23,434 nt of DNA from Desulfobacteraceae bacterium (GTDB lineage: Bacteria > Desulfobacterota > Desulfobacteria > Desulfobacterales > Desulfobacteraceae): positions 1-23,434 of the forward strand of contig DAOWDR010000707.1 of NCBI GenBank assembly GCA_030638935.1, in the 5' to 3' direction. A model generated the notes under the pieces. That model ran no database searches and had not been told where the DNA came from. It was given only the letters and a program-made list of their open reading frames with translations. Positions within the stretch are counted from its first letter, which is position 1. Each line of letters begins with the position of its first letter. Shown piece by piece: positions 7,890 to 17,100 of the stretch. The translations under genes were made by a program, and so were the position numbers.

Positions 7890-8178
7890 TTTAATTGCCT
7901 GTCCATAAAATTTTGATTTTGTTTCAGGTCTAAAGCATATCAGAAATGGTCATTCACAGAAAGGAGATTTACTATCTGTTTTATGCTTCCTTCAATATTT
8001 ATTAATCAGCAATTATAGGCAACCCATAACCTGGGAATTATTTTTTGGATAAATTTTGATTTGACCATTAAAAAAAAACACGGAATTAACGGTTTTAATT
8101 TTTATCGTTTACTTTTCATGGGGGTAAGTGGTTTAATAAAATTTTAACCTTGGGCCATAAATTAAGGAGGACGTTAAA
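7890..8178. other. AT-rich intergenic region
   Basis: This gap of 289 nt between divergent genes contains no ORF of note. It holds short A and T runs, a possible promoter for the downstream gene (8108-8137) and a strong ribosome binding site at its end (AAGGAGG, 8164-8170). I see no RNA gene or long repeat. Confidence 0.6.
8108..8137 (+). promoter_or_regulatory. Candidate promoter of the small secreted protein gene
   Basis: TTTACT (8108-8113) and TTTAAT (8132-8137, five of six -10 positions) are separated by 18 nt. They would start transcription about 35 nt before the ATG at 8179. The spacer contains GGGGG. Motif match only. Confidence 0.35.
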
Positions 8179-8619
8179 ATGAGTTGGATTATCAAAAAAA
8201 TAGGTTTCGTTTTTATGGTTCTTATTATCTTTGGCGGGAGTGCCTGGGGTGGTTGGTTTACATTCGAGCCCAATATTATCCTTTTAGATGGGACTGCTGT
8301 GGCTCTGGAGCTCACGGATATTGAAAAAGAAAATGCTTATATCGAAAAAGGAGATATGGCACAAGCAAATCAATTAATAAAAGATAGTAAGGTTCATATT
8401 ATTAAAAGTGGAAAAAGTCAGACCCGTGTTGAATATGTCGGCTATGAGGAATACGAAGGCAGTACTTTTGTTAGAGTTAAAGATGAGAGCGGGAACAAAC
8501 TTTGGGCAAACATGATTGGCCTTGCTTGTGAATGTGAAGGGCAAGGTAAGCAAAGAAATATCACTAAGCAAGATGTGATCAAAGAAAATTTTAAGCCATT
8601 ATCAAATGTGACCCGTTAA
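8179..8619 (+). CDS. Small secreted protein of unknown function
   Basis: The 146-residue protein begins with a clear signal peptide: basic MSWIIKK, then a hydrophobic stretch to about residue 20 and a likely cleavage site near GSAWG/G. The mature part, about 120 residues, would be periplasmic. Its second half (VHIIKSGKSQTRVEYVGY...STFVRVKDESGNKLWANM) has the short beta-strand rhythm of an SH3b-like fold, but this is only an impression. Two cysteines lie close together (CEC). The start is secure: AAGGAGG lies 8 nt before the ATG. It appears to be a single-gene unit; 114 nt separate it from the next gene. I do not recognise the family. Confidence 0.8.
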   Translation: MSWIIKKIGFVFMVLIIFGGSAWGGWFTFEPNIILLDGTAVALELTDIEKENAYIEKGDMAQANQLIKDSKVHIIKSGKSQTRVEYVGYEEYEGSTFVRVKDESGNKLWANMIGLACECEGQGKQRNITKQDVIKENFKPLSNVTR

Positions 8620-8733
8620 ACAGAGATTGTAAAATCTTTATATGCTTTAAGCAGCTTTCTTTTTGAGCACTAATGGTATGAGGGCTCAGATTGTAAATTT
8701 AACCTCAATCCAATAGGTGACATATAGAAATCC

Positions 8734-9081
8734 ATGAATACAAAAGAGAAAGAAGTCCTTCGAAAAATAATAATAGAAAAAATTGATGATTTTAAAAAAA
8801 AATTAAAAACCTTTAAGAGGTTATCAAAGCCGGTCTCACCGGATAATGCCATTGGCAGGATAACTCGCATGGAAGCCATAAACAGCAAAAGTATGAATGA
8901 AGCCTCCCTGGCAAAATCGACCCATACGCTGAATAAGCTCCAAAAATCCCTTAAAATGATAGATGATCCTGATTTCGGATATTGTATAAACTGTGAAGAG
9001 CCAATCCCTTATAAAAGGCTGCTGATCATGCCTGAAACACCCTTTTGTATTTCATGTGCCCAAAACATCCATCAGGGGTGA
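8734..9081 (+). CDS. DksA/TraR-type C4 zinc-finger protein
   Basis: Proteins of this family insert a coiled coil into the RNA polymerase secondary channel and, in DksA, act with ppGpp in stringent control. The 115-residue protein has a helical N-terminal part rich in Lys/Glu (residues 1-45) and the family-typical DNAIGRITRMEAINSKSMNEASL. Its C-terminal zinc finger has CINC and CISC separated by EEPIPYKRLLIMPETPF. It is shorter than E. coli DksA (151 residues) and closer to the short TraR/YbiI-like members. Whether it binds polymerase cannot be told: the DksA tip motif DxxDA is not obvious. The Shine-Dalgarno is weak (AGGTGA about 13 nt upstream). Confidence 0.9.
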   Translation: MNTKEKEVLRKIIIEKIDDFKKKLKTFKRLSKPVSPDNAIGRITRMEAINSKSMNEASLAKSTHTLNKLQKSLKMIDDPDFGYCINCEEPIPYKRLLIMPETPFCISCAQNIHQG

Positions 9082-9152
9082 GTTCAGCCCTCCCCCTTGA
9101 AACCCCTACCAGGATGCTTAGGGTTACAAAAAGTATAAATTAAAGATTAAGG

Positions 9153-9860
9153 ATGTCACTAGTGTTTACTGAAACCATCACATTTCCGGCTGCCTTTATT
9201 GCCGGATTGCTCTCTTTTCTTTCCCCTTGTGTGCTTCCCCTGATTCCCGCTTATTTTTCTTTTATCACCGGCTTGTCAGTGGATGAGCTTACAGCTGACA
9301 ACAAAAAAATCCGGCAAAAGGTAATCCTGTCCACCCTTGCCTATGTGGCGGGATTTTCATTTGTTTTCATTCTGTTCGGGGCATCGGCATCCTTTCTTGG
9401 GGGACTTGCTTCCCAGTATTCCTGGGTTATACGTTACCTTGGGGGCGGTATTGTGCTGGTATTTGGCCTCCACCTTCTGGGGGTCATCAACATCAAGGGT
9501 TTCCAGTTTGAAAGACGGTTCCATGTCAAGGAAAAACCCGTGCATCTGCTGGGTACCTTTGTCATCGGCATGGCCTTTGGGGCCGGGTGGACCCCCTGCA
9601 TAGGCCCCATGCTGGGCAGCATCCTCATTGTTGCCGGCAACCAGGAAACCATTCTCAATGGAGTATGGCTTTTGGCGGTATATTCTGCAGGACTTGCCCT
9701 TCCCTTTATCCTGATATCAATCTTTATTAATTCCATGCTTGGGTTCATGAAACGGGCCACCAAATTGATTGGAATAATCAACAAGGTCGCAGGAATACTG
9801 CTCATCACCATCGGGCTTTTGCTGATATTTGACAAATTTAAGCTGCTGGCCATCCTTTAA
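9153..9860 (+). CDS. ccdA: CcdA/DsbD-type cytochrome c biogenesis (thiol-disulfide) membrane protein
   Basis: Proteins of this family carry electrons from cytoplasmic thioredoxin across the membrane to periplasmic thiol proteins, including the apocytochrome c maturation route. The 235-residue protein has six hydrophobic segments. The two active-site Cys motifs are present: LSFLSPCVLPLIPAYFSFITG in the first segment and GWTPCIGPMLGS in the fourth. There is no thioredoxin or periplasmic domain, so it is CcdA-like rather than full DsbD. ATG at 9153 sits directly against AAGG. The in-frame GTG at 9162 has AGGA at a better distance, so the true start may be three codons later. It precedes the MFS gene by 17 nt and is probably in the same transcript. 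Confidence 0.92.
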   Translation: MSLVFTETITFPAAFIAGLLSFLSPCVLPLIPAYFSFITGLSVDELTADNKKIRQKVILSTLAYVAGFSFVFILFGASASFLGGLASQYSWVIRYLGGGIVLVFGLHLLGVINIKGFQFERRFHVKEKPVHLLGTFVIGMAFGAGWTPCIGPMLGSILIVAGNQETILNGVWLLAVYSAGLALPFILISIFINSMLGFMKRATKLIGIINKVAGILLITIGLLLIFDKFKLLAIL

Positions 9861-9877
9861 GAAAGAGAATCTTCCCC

Positions 9878-11062
9878 ATGGCACAAACCCCCAGACAATT
9901 TTATGGTTTTATCGGGATTACAACGTTCACCAAGCTTTTGATGAATATTACCAGAAGAATGATCTACCCCTTTGCCCCTGAATTTGCCCGGGGACTTGGG
10001 GTGGATTTGTCTGCCATCACCTCAGTAATTGCCATGAACCAGGCCACAGCTGTCCTGGGGCCGGTGGGAGCTTCTTTTGCCGACAAATACGGATATAAAT
10101 TGCTCATGCTCTTTGCCCTGGGGCTCCTGACCATTGGCACCTTTGCAGCCGGATTTATCCCCTTGTATTCGGTACTGGTGGTCTGTCTATTTCTAGCAGG
10201 GCTTACCAAAAGCATTTTTGACCCCAGCCTCCAGGCCTTTATAGGTGAATTTGTTCCATTTGAACAAAGGGGAAAGGTCATCGGCATAACCGAACTTGCA
10301 TGGGCAGGTTCCACCCTCATGGGAATCCCCATTGCAGGGATAATCATAGAACGCTTTTCCTGGCAAACCCCTTTCTGGATCATCGGCCTACTCTCCCTTC
10401 TCTGCTTTGGCCTGATCTTAAAATTCATGCCCGAAACCCCATCAAAGGAAAAAGAATCAAAGGAACCATCATCTTCATTCTGGTCCAATTGGAAAACCAT
10501 CCTAAAAAACCGACAGGTATTGGGAATCCTCTCATTTTCCTTTTTCATGTCCCTGGCCAATGACAATTTGTTTGTCATCTACGGGGCCTGGCTGGAACAA
10601 TCCTACAGCCTTTCCCTTGCGGCCATCGGGTTCAGCACCATTTTGATCGGGGTTTCGGAAATGCTGGGGGAAGGGGTTACAGCTTTTTTTTCGGATCGCA
10701 TCGGCCTGAAACGATCCATCATTATAGGGGTCAGTCTGTGTGCAGGGGCTTATTTTTTTCTGCCTACCCTGGACATTGGCCTTCCCTTTGTGCTTACCGG
10801 ACTCTTCCTGGTTTTTTTCTTCTTTGAATTCACCTATGTCACGGCCATGAGCCTGACAACGGAATTGGTGCCTGAGCTACGGGCCTCCACCATGTCTGCC
10901 TTTTATGCCATCGGTGGCCTGGGCCGGGTGGCCGGCGCCTTTGCCGGTGGCATGATCTGGTCCTCATCCGGACTTTCCGGAATCAGTATTATCTCAGGAG
11001 GATGCACCCTCATGGCCCTTTTATGCATTCTTGTGGGTTTTTCCAGGGCTTACAAGAATTAA
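9878..11062 (+). CDS. Major facilitator superfamily transporter
   Basis: The 394-residue inner-membrane protein has about 12 hydrophobic segments and the MFS loop motif between segments 2 and 3 (ASFADKYGYK), with a repeat of it in the second half (FFSDRIGLKR). This is the usual sign of two related six-helix halves. The substrate cannot be read from the sequence; the general pattern fits a drug or metabolite efflux or uptake carrier. It follows the ccdA-like gene by 17 nt and is probably co-transcribed, although a functional link is not evident. Its 3' end overlaps the convergent histidine kinase gene by 4 nt, and no terminator is visible between them. Confidence 0.9.
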   Translation: MAQTPRQFYGFIGITTFTKLLMNITRRMIYPFAPEFARGLGVDLSAITSVIAMNQATAVLGPVGASFADKYGYKLLMLFALGLLTIGTFAAGFIPLYSVLVVCLFLAGLTKSIFDPSLQAFIGEFVPFEQRGKVIGITELAWAGSTLMGIPIAGIIIERFSWQTPFWIIGLLSLLCFGLILKFMPETPSKEKESKEPSSSFWSNWKTILKNRQVLGILSFSFFMSLANDNLFVIYGAWLEQSYSLSLAAIGFSTILIGVSEMLGEGVTAFFSDRIGLKRSIIIGVSLCAGAYFFLPTLDIGLPFVLTGLFLVFFFFEFTYVTAMSLTTELVPELRASTMSAFYAIGGLGRVAGAFAGGMIWSSSGLSGISIISGGCTLMALLCILVGFSRAYKN

Positions 11063-14000
11063 TTATCTAAAACTTTCCGTATGGTTTTCGCAATCTCAGA
11101 CATGGAAACCGGTTTCATGACATAGGCAGCAATCCCAAGTTGTCTGGATTTTTCTTCGTCCATGAGAGAACTGTGGCCGCTACAGATAATAATGGGTATA
11201 TCGGATCGAATTTCAATCAGCTTTTCAGACAATTTAGCACCGGTCATTTGAGGCATGGTCATATCAGTTATTACCAGATCAAAATATTCAGGCTTTGACT
11301 TAAATAATTCCAATGCTTCTTCCGGATCCAACTTTGACTCAACCCGGTAACCGATTCGCTCCAGTATTTTTTGTATCACATCTGTAATAGATTCTTCGTC
11401 ATCAACAAAAAGAATGGCTTCATTGCCACCTGGAAGCTCCCCTTTAATTTTAAATTCTTTTTCAGGCTTTTCAGTAACTATCGGAAAAAAAATACTGAAA
11501 GAGGTCCCTTTTCCCGGTTCGCTGTCAACAATAATAGCACCGCCATGGTTTTTGACAATGCCGTGGACCACAGACAACCCCATACCGGAACCGGTGCCGA
11601 CTCCCTTGGTTGTAAAATAGGGATCAAAAATCCGGTCTATGATTTCAGGAGCTATTCCAGGTCCGGTATCACCTACCACTATCTTGATATGTTTACCTTT
11701 TTTCAAGTCAGGACAATTGTTGGCTGAAATGTCGTCCAAACTAACTTTTTCCACTGTGATACTAAGGTTTCCGCCGGTTTGTTCCATGGCATGGGAAGCG
11801 TTAATGCACAGGTTCATCATGATCTGATTAATCTGGGTTGGGTCTGCAAGAATAGTTTCATCCCGGACTTGAATATTCAGGTGTATATCTATGGTACTAG
11901 GAATCGTTGACCGCAAAAATTTAAGTGCATCTTTAATAACCGGAACAATTTCCACGGATTGCAGCTTCTGGTCGGTTATACGGCTGAAGTTGAGAAGCTG
12001 CCTGACAATAGCGGTTGCCCTCAGACTGGCTTTCTTGATTTTTCCAAGGTTGGAATGGGCCGGGTTCCATTCAGGAACATCCTCTAAAGCCAGTTCCGTG
12101 TTTCCAAGAATAATACCCAAAATATTATTAAAGTCATGGGCAATACCTCCTGTCAGGGTGCCGATCGACTCCATTTTTTGTGCCTGTCTAAGATTCTCTT
12201 CTATATTTTTTATTTCAGTAATGTCACGTAAAATTGTTAATCTTGAAACCCTGCCATCGGCATGGGATATGGGCGAATTTATAACCGAATAATAGCTATT
12301 ATCCTTTGGATCGATCACTTCAGACTTGACATGCTCTTTTTGTTGAACCCGATCAAATACACACCAGGGGCATATTTCATCCATGTTATATATAGCTCTA
12401 TGGCAGATCTCACCTGTGGCATCACGGCCGACATTTGCGACCATTGCCGGGTTCATATATTCAATGCGAAAATCATGTGAGGAGATATAGGTCTGGTCCG
12501 TCATGGTTTCCATCATTGAGCGGTACTTTTCCTCGCTTTCCCTGAGGGCTTCTGCAATCTGTTTACGCTCGGTGATATCAGACACCAATGATGCCATGCC
12601 AATAACTTTACCTGTGGTATTTTTCAGGGTTGTGTTGTACCAATCACAGATGATTGTTCTGCCGTCTTTGGTTATGTTCTCGTTTATACTGCGGGTCCCT
12701 CCTTTTTCCGAGATCAGATTCGAGGAAATGCCATCACCTAATTGGGCCATCTCTTCAGGAAGAATAAGTTCAGTAACATGTTTGCCCAGGGCTTCTTTTT
12801 TAGAATAACCAAAAATGGCTTCTGCGGCCGGGTTCCACTGGGTAGTCTTAAAATTCAAATCCCAGGAAACTGCTCCAATGGGAGTATTTTGGAGGTGGGT
12901 GGCAAGCTTTTGCTCACTTTCCCTTAATGCATCGTCAGCACGTTTGCGGTCCCTAAGCATCTTGTTGGCATATTCTGCCATCCGGTCAAGCTCAATAAAT
13001 TTAATAATTTTTCGATCAATTTTTTCGTCGGATTGGGCTGCCCGGTTAAAAAAGGAGAAGAAAAGGTTAAAATCATTCTTAAGTCCTCTGTTCAACCAAT
13101 TAAACAACAGGATAAAACCCGTTATTATTCCCATGACAATCAGAATAAAATAAATCATTTTCATTTTTATCTGATTATTTAATTGAATACGCATCATGGA
13201 AATATCAGTTTCCACATCATCAAGATAAACACCAGCACCCACAAGCCATTGCAAGTCGGGAATTCCATAAATAAAAGATGTTTTTGGGGATTCTATATTG
13301 GAATCGGTTAATTTTTCCCAGGAATAATAGATATAATCACCATCGGGTTTTAAGGCAGCACGGTACTCCTTTTCAAAAATATCTTTTATCTTTTCATGAT
13401 TTTTATTGGAGCCTTCCCATAATTTTTTTTTCCCGGAAAAAAGTTTTCCATTTGATACCAGGGCATCACCATTTAATCTGTTAACAAAAATATATCCTTC
13501 TTTTCCAAACCGTATTCTGCTGATGGTTGAAAGCAGGTCTGCTTTTATTCTATCCTCAACATCAGCCACATACAAACCAGTGCCTATAAACCAATCGTAT
13601 GGTTCAAAGCGTTTGATAAAAGATATTTTTTTAAAATCATTCCCTTTTGCCTCGGGTTTACTCCAATAATATTCATAAAATCCCTGGCCCGATTCTTTTG
13701 CAATTTTAATCATATCTTTAACCACATATCGGCCTTGTAGATCCTGAACATTTAAAAGGTTCAGCCCTTCCATTTCAGGTTTATCTGCAAATAATACATC
13801 TACACCATCTAAGCGGGTGATAAAATAATAGCCGCTTTCCTGCTCAAACTGTATGGGCCGTAATGCATCTTTAATCATTTGCTCAATTTCAGATTTGCTT
13901 TTGGTCGCATTATTCTGTTTATAAATATTTTGGGCGATGGAGTATGCCTCATAAACCCTTGATTTGATCTTGTTTTTTGTCAATATTTCGCTTTGTGCTT

Positions 14001-14214
14001 TTTCATGTGAAATCAAATCAACAACACGAGCAACTTCCTGTTTAACCATCTGTTTCTGACCATTAATGTATTCTGAACGTATTTGATTGGCATGGAAATC
14101 AAAATAACGATAGGAGCTGATAACATCGATGGCAATGACGCTTACACCAATCCCCACCAAAAAGAAGAGGCCCCAAAATTGAATAAATTTTATAAAACTG
14201 GTTCTTTTTTTCAT
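11059..14214 (-). CDS. Hybrid sensor histidine kinase with Cache, PAS and receiver domains
   Basis: This 1051-residue membrane sensor has a first membrane segment near residues 10-30 and a periplasmic double-Cache region of two related halves (GYYFITRLDGVDVLFAD and GYIFVNRLNGDALVS, each followed by W-(F/L)-(I/V)-G-(T/A)-G-(L/V)-Y). Then come a second membrane segment, two PAS domains and a HisKA domain with the phospho-accepting His693 in GGIAHDFNNIL. The ATPase domain shows N-box NLCINASHAM, DTGPGI and GTGSGMGLS. A C-terminal receiver has Asp984 in VITDMTMPQMTG and the conserved Lys in YVMKPVS. Start choice: ATG at 14214 has GGGAAAA at a proper distance and gives MKKRTSF; the longer frame from TTG 14229 is less likely. 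The ligand is unknown. No cognate regulator is adjacent. It may use its own receiver in a phosphorelay. Confidence 0.94.
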   Translation of the reverse strand: MKKRTSFIKFIQFWGLFFLVGIGVSVIAIDVISSYRYFDFHANQIRSEYINGQKQMVKQEVARVVDLISHEKAQSEILTKNKIKSRVYEAYSIAQNIYKQNNATKSKSEIEQMIKDALRPIQFEQESGYYFITRLDGVDVLFADKPEMEGLNLLNVQDLQGRYVVKDMIKIAKESGQGFYEYYWSKPEAKGNDFKKISFIKRFEPYDWFIGTGLYVADVEDRIKADLLSTISRIRFGKEGYIFVNRLNGDALVSNGKLFSGKKKLWEGSNKNHEKIKDIFEKEYRAALKPDGDYIYYSWEKLTDSNIESPKTSFIYGIPDLQWLVGAGVYLDDVETDISMMRIQLNNQIKMKMIYFILIVMGIITGFILLFNWLNRGLKNDFNLFFSFFNRAAQSDEKIDRKIIKFIELDRMAEYANKMLRDRKRADDALRESEQKLATHLQNTPIGAVSWDLNFKTTQWNPAAEAIFGYSKKEALGKHVTELILPEEMAQLGDGISSNLISEKGGTRSINENITKDGRTIICDWYNTTLKNTTGKVIGMASLVSDITERKQIAEALRESEEKYRSMMETMTDQTYISSHDFRIEYMNPAMVANVGRDATGEICHRAIYNMDEICPWCVFDRVQQKEHVKSEVIDPKDNSYYSVINSPISHADGRVSRLTILRDITEIKNIEENLRQAQKMESIGTLTGGIAHDFNNILGIILGNTELALEDVPEWNPAHSNLGKIKKASLRATAIVRQLLNFSRITDQKLQSVEIVPVIKDALKFLRSTIPSTIDIHLNIQVRDETILADPTQINQIMMNLCINASHAMEQTGGNLSITVEKVSLDDISANNCPDLKKGKHIKIVVGDTGPGIAPEIIDRIFDPYFTTKGVGTGSGMGLSVVHGIVKNHGGAIIVDSEPGKGTSFSIFFPIVTEKPEKEFKIKGELPGGNEAILFVDDEESITDVIQKILERIGYRVESKLDPEEALELFKSKPEYFDLVITDMTMPQMTGAKLSEKLIEIRSDIPIIICSGHSSLMDEEKSRQLGIAAYVMKPVSMSEIAKTIRKVLDN

Positions 14215-14358
14215 AATTAGTTTTCCCAACGAATCAAGTTTACCGGAACAGTTTTATAGAGCTATTTTAATAAAAATCAGCTTACAAGATATGTTGGACC
14301 ATGGCAAATTAATTTTAAACTATTGGAAACAGCACAATCAAATGAATCAGGTTAGTTA

Positions 14359-14405
14359 TTGACAGACTCCTAAGTTTGGATTACGGTTTTTATTTTTGTT
14401 ATAAA
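14359..14405 (+). promoter_or_regulatory. Candidate promoter region of the gcvT-glyA fusion gene
   Basis: A perfect -35 TTGACA (14359-14364) is followed after 17 nt by TACGGT, a weak -10. An alternative pair is TTGGAT (14376-14381) with TATAAA (14400-14405), spacing 18. Either would start transcription within about 60 nt of the ATG at 14448. I saw no glycine riboswitch structure; the leader would be too short for one. Confidence 0.35.
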
Positions 14406-14447
14406 ATAACAAAGTGATCAATAATCCAATATAATTGCGGGGGCCTT

Positions 14448-17099
14448 ATGACCGAACTGCTGAGAACCATATTTTTTGAAAAACACCAGGACCTTTCCGG
14501 CAGCCTGGTTGAATTCGGCGGATGGGAAATGCCCATTCAATATCCAGCCGGTATAATTAAAGAGCATATGGCCTGCCGGCAAAAAGCCGGTATCTTTGAT
14601 GTATCCCACATGGGCAGGCTGATTTTTAAAGGCCGGGACACCCTTTCTTTTTTACAGCATGTACTGACCAACAATGCAGCAGCCCTTGAAATCTTTGAAA
14701 GCCAGTATACCCTTATCCAGAATGAGGCAGGGGGTGCCATTGACGATGCCTATTTATACCGGTTTAAAAAAGAGGAATATCTACTGGTGGTCAATGCTTC
14801 CAACCGGGAAAGGGATGTGGCCCATTTCAAGCACCATCTTAAGAATTTCCCAAAAGTTGAGATGCTGGACCAAACCTTTGAGACAGCCATGATTTCCATC
14901 CAGGGACCGGCCTCAAAAGCCATTGTTGAAAAAATCATCACCCAGGGAAATTTACCGGAACCGGCCAGAAATAACCTGAGTACAGTGAGCATGGGCAAGG
15001 CAAGGGTGAACCTTGCCCGCACCGGATATACTGGAGAACCCCTGGGATTTGAACTCTTTGTTGGAAACAGCCAGGCCCTTGAAATCTGGGACCTGCTTTT
15101 GGAAAAAGGAGCAGACCCCATTGGTCTCGGAGCCAGGGATACCCTGCGCCTGGAAGCCGGCCTGCCTTTGTACGGCCATGAACTTGGCAATGACCATGAG
15201 AAAAATGAAATCCCCATCTTTGCCTCCAAGCTGTCAAAATTTGCCGTCTCCTTTTCTTCACTAAAGGGTGAGTTTATTGGGAAACAGGCGCTTTATGCCC
15301 AACACAGAGCATTTAAAAACATTTTGGACAAAAAATTTGACGATATAACCGCCCTGCCCCGGATGGTCTTGTCCATCGCTGTTACGGGCAAGGGCATTGC
15401 CAGGGAAGGCTATAAAGTTTTTTCCAAAAATCTCCATGTGGGGTATATAACCTCGGGCACCATGGTGCCCTTCCAGGAAGGTACCGGCAGCGGGCTTGAT
15501 TCCCTGTTTGAAGAAACTCCCAAACGAAGGGCCGTTGCCCTTGCCCTTGTCGACAGCAACCTGGTTGAAGGAGAATCCCTGGAAATCGAAATTCGGAAAA
15601 AACGCTGCCCAGGGGTGGTGGTTCCCTATCACATGAGTTCAGAAGCCCCGCCCTTTGTCCGGGCCATTCCCCATGACCGGCTGGGACTTGAAAGCCAGAC
15701 CCGGTCACAAAATGATATCCCGAACCAGGCAAAGGCTCTTGTGTCCAAGGCTCTCTCCAACCACACCTGGCGGCAACAACAGTGCATCAACCTCATTCCT
15801 TCTGAAATGAGCCAGTCCTGGCTCTCCCGTTTGTTATCCATCAGTGATCCGGTCAACCGGTATGCCGAGCACAAGGAGATCAAGGCCTTTTCCGGGGAGG
15901 ATGTCTTTTATTACCAGGGGACCGCCTTTATCGAAGAGATTGAACACCGGTTGAACCATGAATTTAAAAACTTTCTGGGATGTTCTGCCATTGAATCCCG
16001 GGTCATTTCAGGCCAGATGGCAAATACCGCATGTTTCAGTGCCCTGGTCGACTTTTTAAATCGGGCCGACCGGAAAAGCGAGCAGCGCCGGATCTCAAAG
16101 ATCATGAACAACCATATCATACGGGGCGGCCATTTAAGCGCCCAACCCATGGGGGCTTTGCGGGATTTTGTAGCCAGGGACCCCAGGACGGAAAAACCGG
16201 CCGTGGTAAACTTTCCGGTCCTGGAGGACAACCCCTATAAAATCGACCTAGGGGCCTGTGAAGAGATCATCAAGACCCATCAGCCGGAACTGGTTATTCT
16301 GGGCAAAAGCATGATCCTCCACAAAGAACCTGTGGCAGAAATCAGACAGTTAATAGATGCCTATGCCCCCTCCTGCGTTGTAATGTACGACATGGCCCAT
16401 GTGCTGGGACTTTATGGTCCACATTTCCAGGAACCCCTTAAGGAAGGCGCCCACATTGTCACCGGCTCCACCCATAAAACTTTTTTCGGCACCCAGCGGG
16501 GGGTAATTGCCTCAAATTTCACCCAGGAAGATCCACGGTATGACCTATGGGAAGCCATTAAACGACGAACCTTTCCCGGCAGTGTCAGCAACCATCATTT
16601 GGGCACCATGACCGGCCTTTTATTTGCAGCCTATGAAATGAACCATTTTAAGGAGGAATACCAGAAACAGGTCATCCTCAATGCCAAGGCCTTTGCAATG
16701 GCCCTTAAGGATGAAGGCATGGATGTGGCCGGTGATCCCGACATTTCCTATACCGAAACCCACCAGGTCATCCTCAATGTGGGATATGGGAAGGGGGCAG
16801 TGATTGCAAAAAATCTGGAAGCAAATAATATCATTGTGAATTACCAGGCCACACCAAAGGAAGAGGGGTTTACAGCTTCTGGCGCCCTTCGAATGGGCGT
16901 GTCTGAAATGACACGGTTTGGCATGGGAGAAAAAGATTTCAAAGCCCTTGCAGGGCTCATGGCAGACCTGATCCAGAACAAGATTTCTGTAAAACAAGAG
17001 GTAACAGGTTTCAGGGAAAAATTTGCGGAGATGCAATATTGTTTTAAACCTGAAGATTTGGACATGGTATCGGCATCAATTTTTAACGGGCTTCAATAA
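14448..17099 (+). CDS. Fusion of glycine cleavage T protein (aminomethyltransferase) and serine hydroxymethyltransferase
   Basis: The 883-residue protein joins two folate enzymes. Residues 1 to about 400 are GcvT: FGGWEMPIQY, GIFDVSHMGR, GGAIDDAYLY with the catalytic Asp pair, RTGYTGEPLGFELF and GYITSGTMVP. GcvT moves the aminomethyl carbon from the H protein to THF, giving methylene-THF and ammonia. Residues about 430-883 are a divergent SHMT: INLIPSEM (for IxLIASEN), NRYAE, YYQG, SGQMANTACFSAL, YDMAHVLGLYG and the PLP lysine Lys677 in GSTHKTFFGTQRG. SHMT uses methylene-THF and glycine to make serine. The two halves could pass methylene-THF directly (inference). Combined length equals the two normal proteins plus a short linker, and the frame is open throughout, so this is no sequencing artefact. 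Start ATG 14448 has GGGGG upstream. No gcvH or gcvP is in the window. Confidence 0.93.
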   Translation: MTELLRTIFFEKHQDLSGSLVEFGGWEMPIQYPAGIIKEHMACRQKAGIFDVSHMGRLIFKGRDTLSFLQHVLTNNAAALEIFESQYTLIQNEAGGAIDDAYLYRFKKEEYLLVVNASNRERDVAHFKHHLKNFPKVEMLDQTFETAMISIQGPASKAIVEKIITQGNLPEPARNNLSTVSMGKARVNLARTGYTGEPLGFELFVGNSQALEIWDLLLEKGADPIGLGARDTLRLEAGLPLYGHELGNDHEKNEIPIFASKLSKFAVSFSSLKGEFIGKQALYAQHRAFKNILDKKFDDITALPRMVLSIAVTGKGIAREGYKVFSKNLHVGYITSGTMVPFQEGTGSGLDSLFEETPKRRAVALALVDSNLVEGESLEIEIRKKRCPGVVVPYHMSSEAPPFVRAIPHDRLGLESQTRSQNDIPNQAKALVSKALSNHTWRQQQCINLIPSEMSQSWLSRLLSISDPVNRYAEHKEIKAFSGEDVFYYQGTAFIEEIEHRLNHEFKNFLGCSAIESRVISGQMANTACFSALVDFLNRADRKSEQRRISKIMNNHIIRGGHLSAQPMGALRDFVARDPRTEKPAVVNFPVLEDNPYKIDLGACEEIIKTHQPELVILGKSMILHKEPVAEIRQLIDAYAPSCVVMYDMAHVLGLYGPHFQEPLKEGAHIVTGSTHKTFFGTQRGVIASNFTQEDPRYDLWEAIKRRTFPGSVSNHHLGTMTGLLFAAYEMNHFKEEYQKQVILNAKAFAMALKDEGMDVAGDPDISYTETHQVILNVGYGKGAVIAKNLEANNIIVNYQATPKEEGFTASGALRMGVSEMTRFGMGEKDFKALAGLMADLIQNKISVKQEVTGFREKFAEMQYCFKPEDLDMVSASIFNGLQ

Positions 17100-17100
17100 T

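Noticed and set aside
9100..9126. Hairpin AACCC...GGGTT between the DksA-like and ccdA-like genes
   Set aside because: The stem is imperfect and followed by ACAAAAAG, with no T run, so it does not qualify as a terminator.
9964..10578. 204-codon open frame antisense to the MFS gene
   Set aside because: It is a shadow of a clear 12-segment membrane protein; no recognisable domain.
14001..14012. parS-like palindrome TTTCATGTGAAA
   Set aside because: It lacks the central CACGTG of parS, lies inside the histidine kinase coding region far from parAB, and the short match is expected by chance.
14230..14447. Glycine riboswitch before the GcvT-SHMT gene
   Set aside because: The gap is only about 220 nt, the predicted leader is under 60 nt, and I see no paired aptamer structure.
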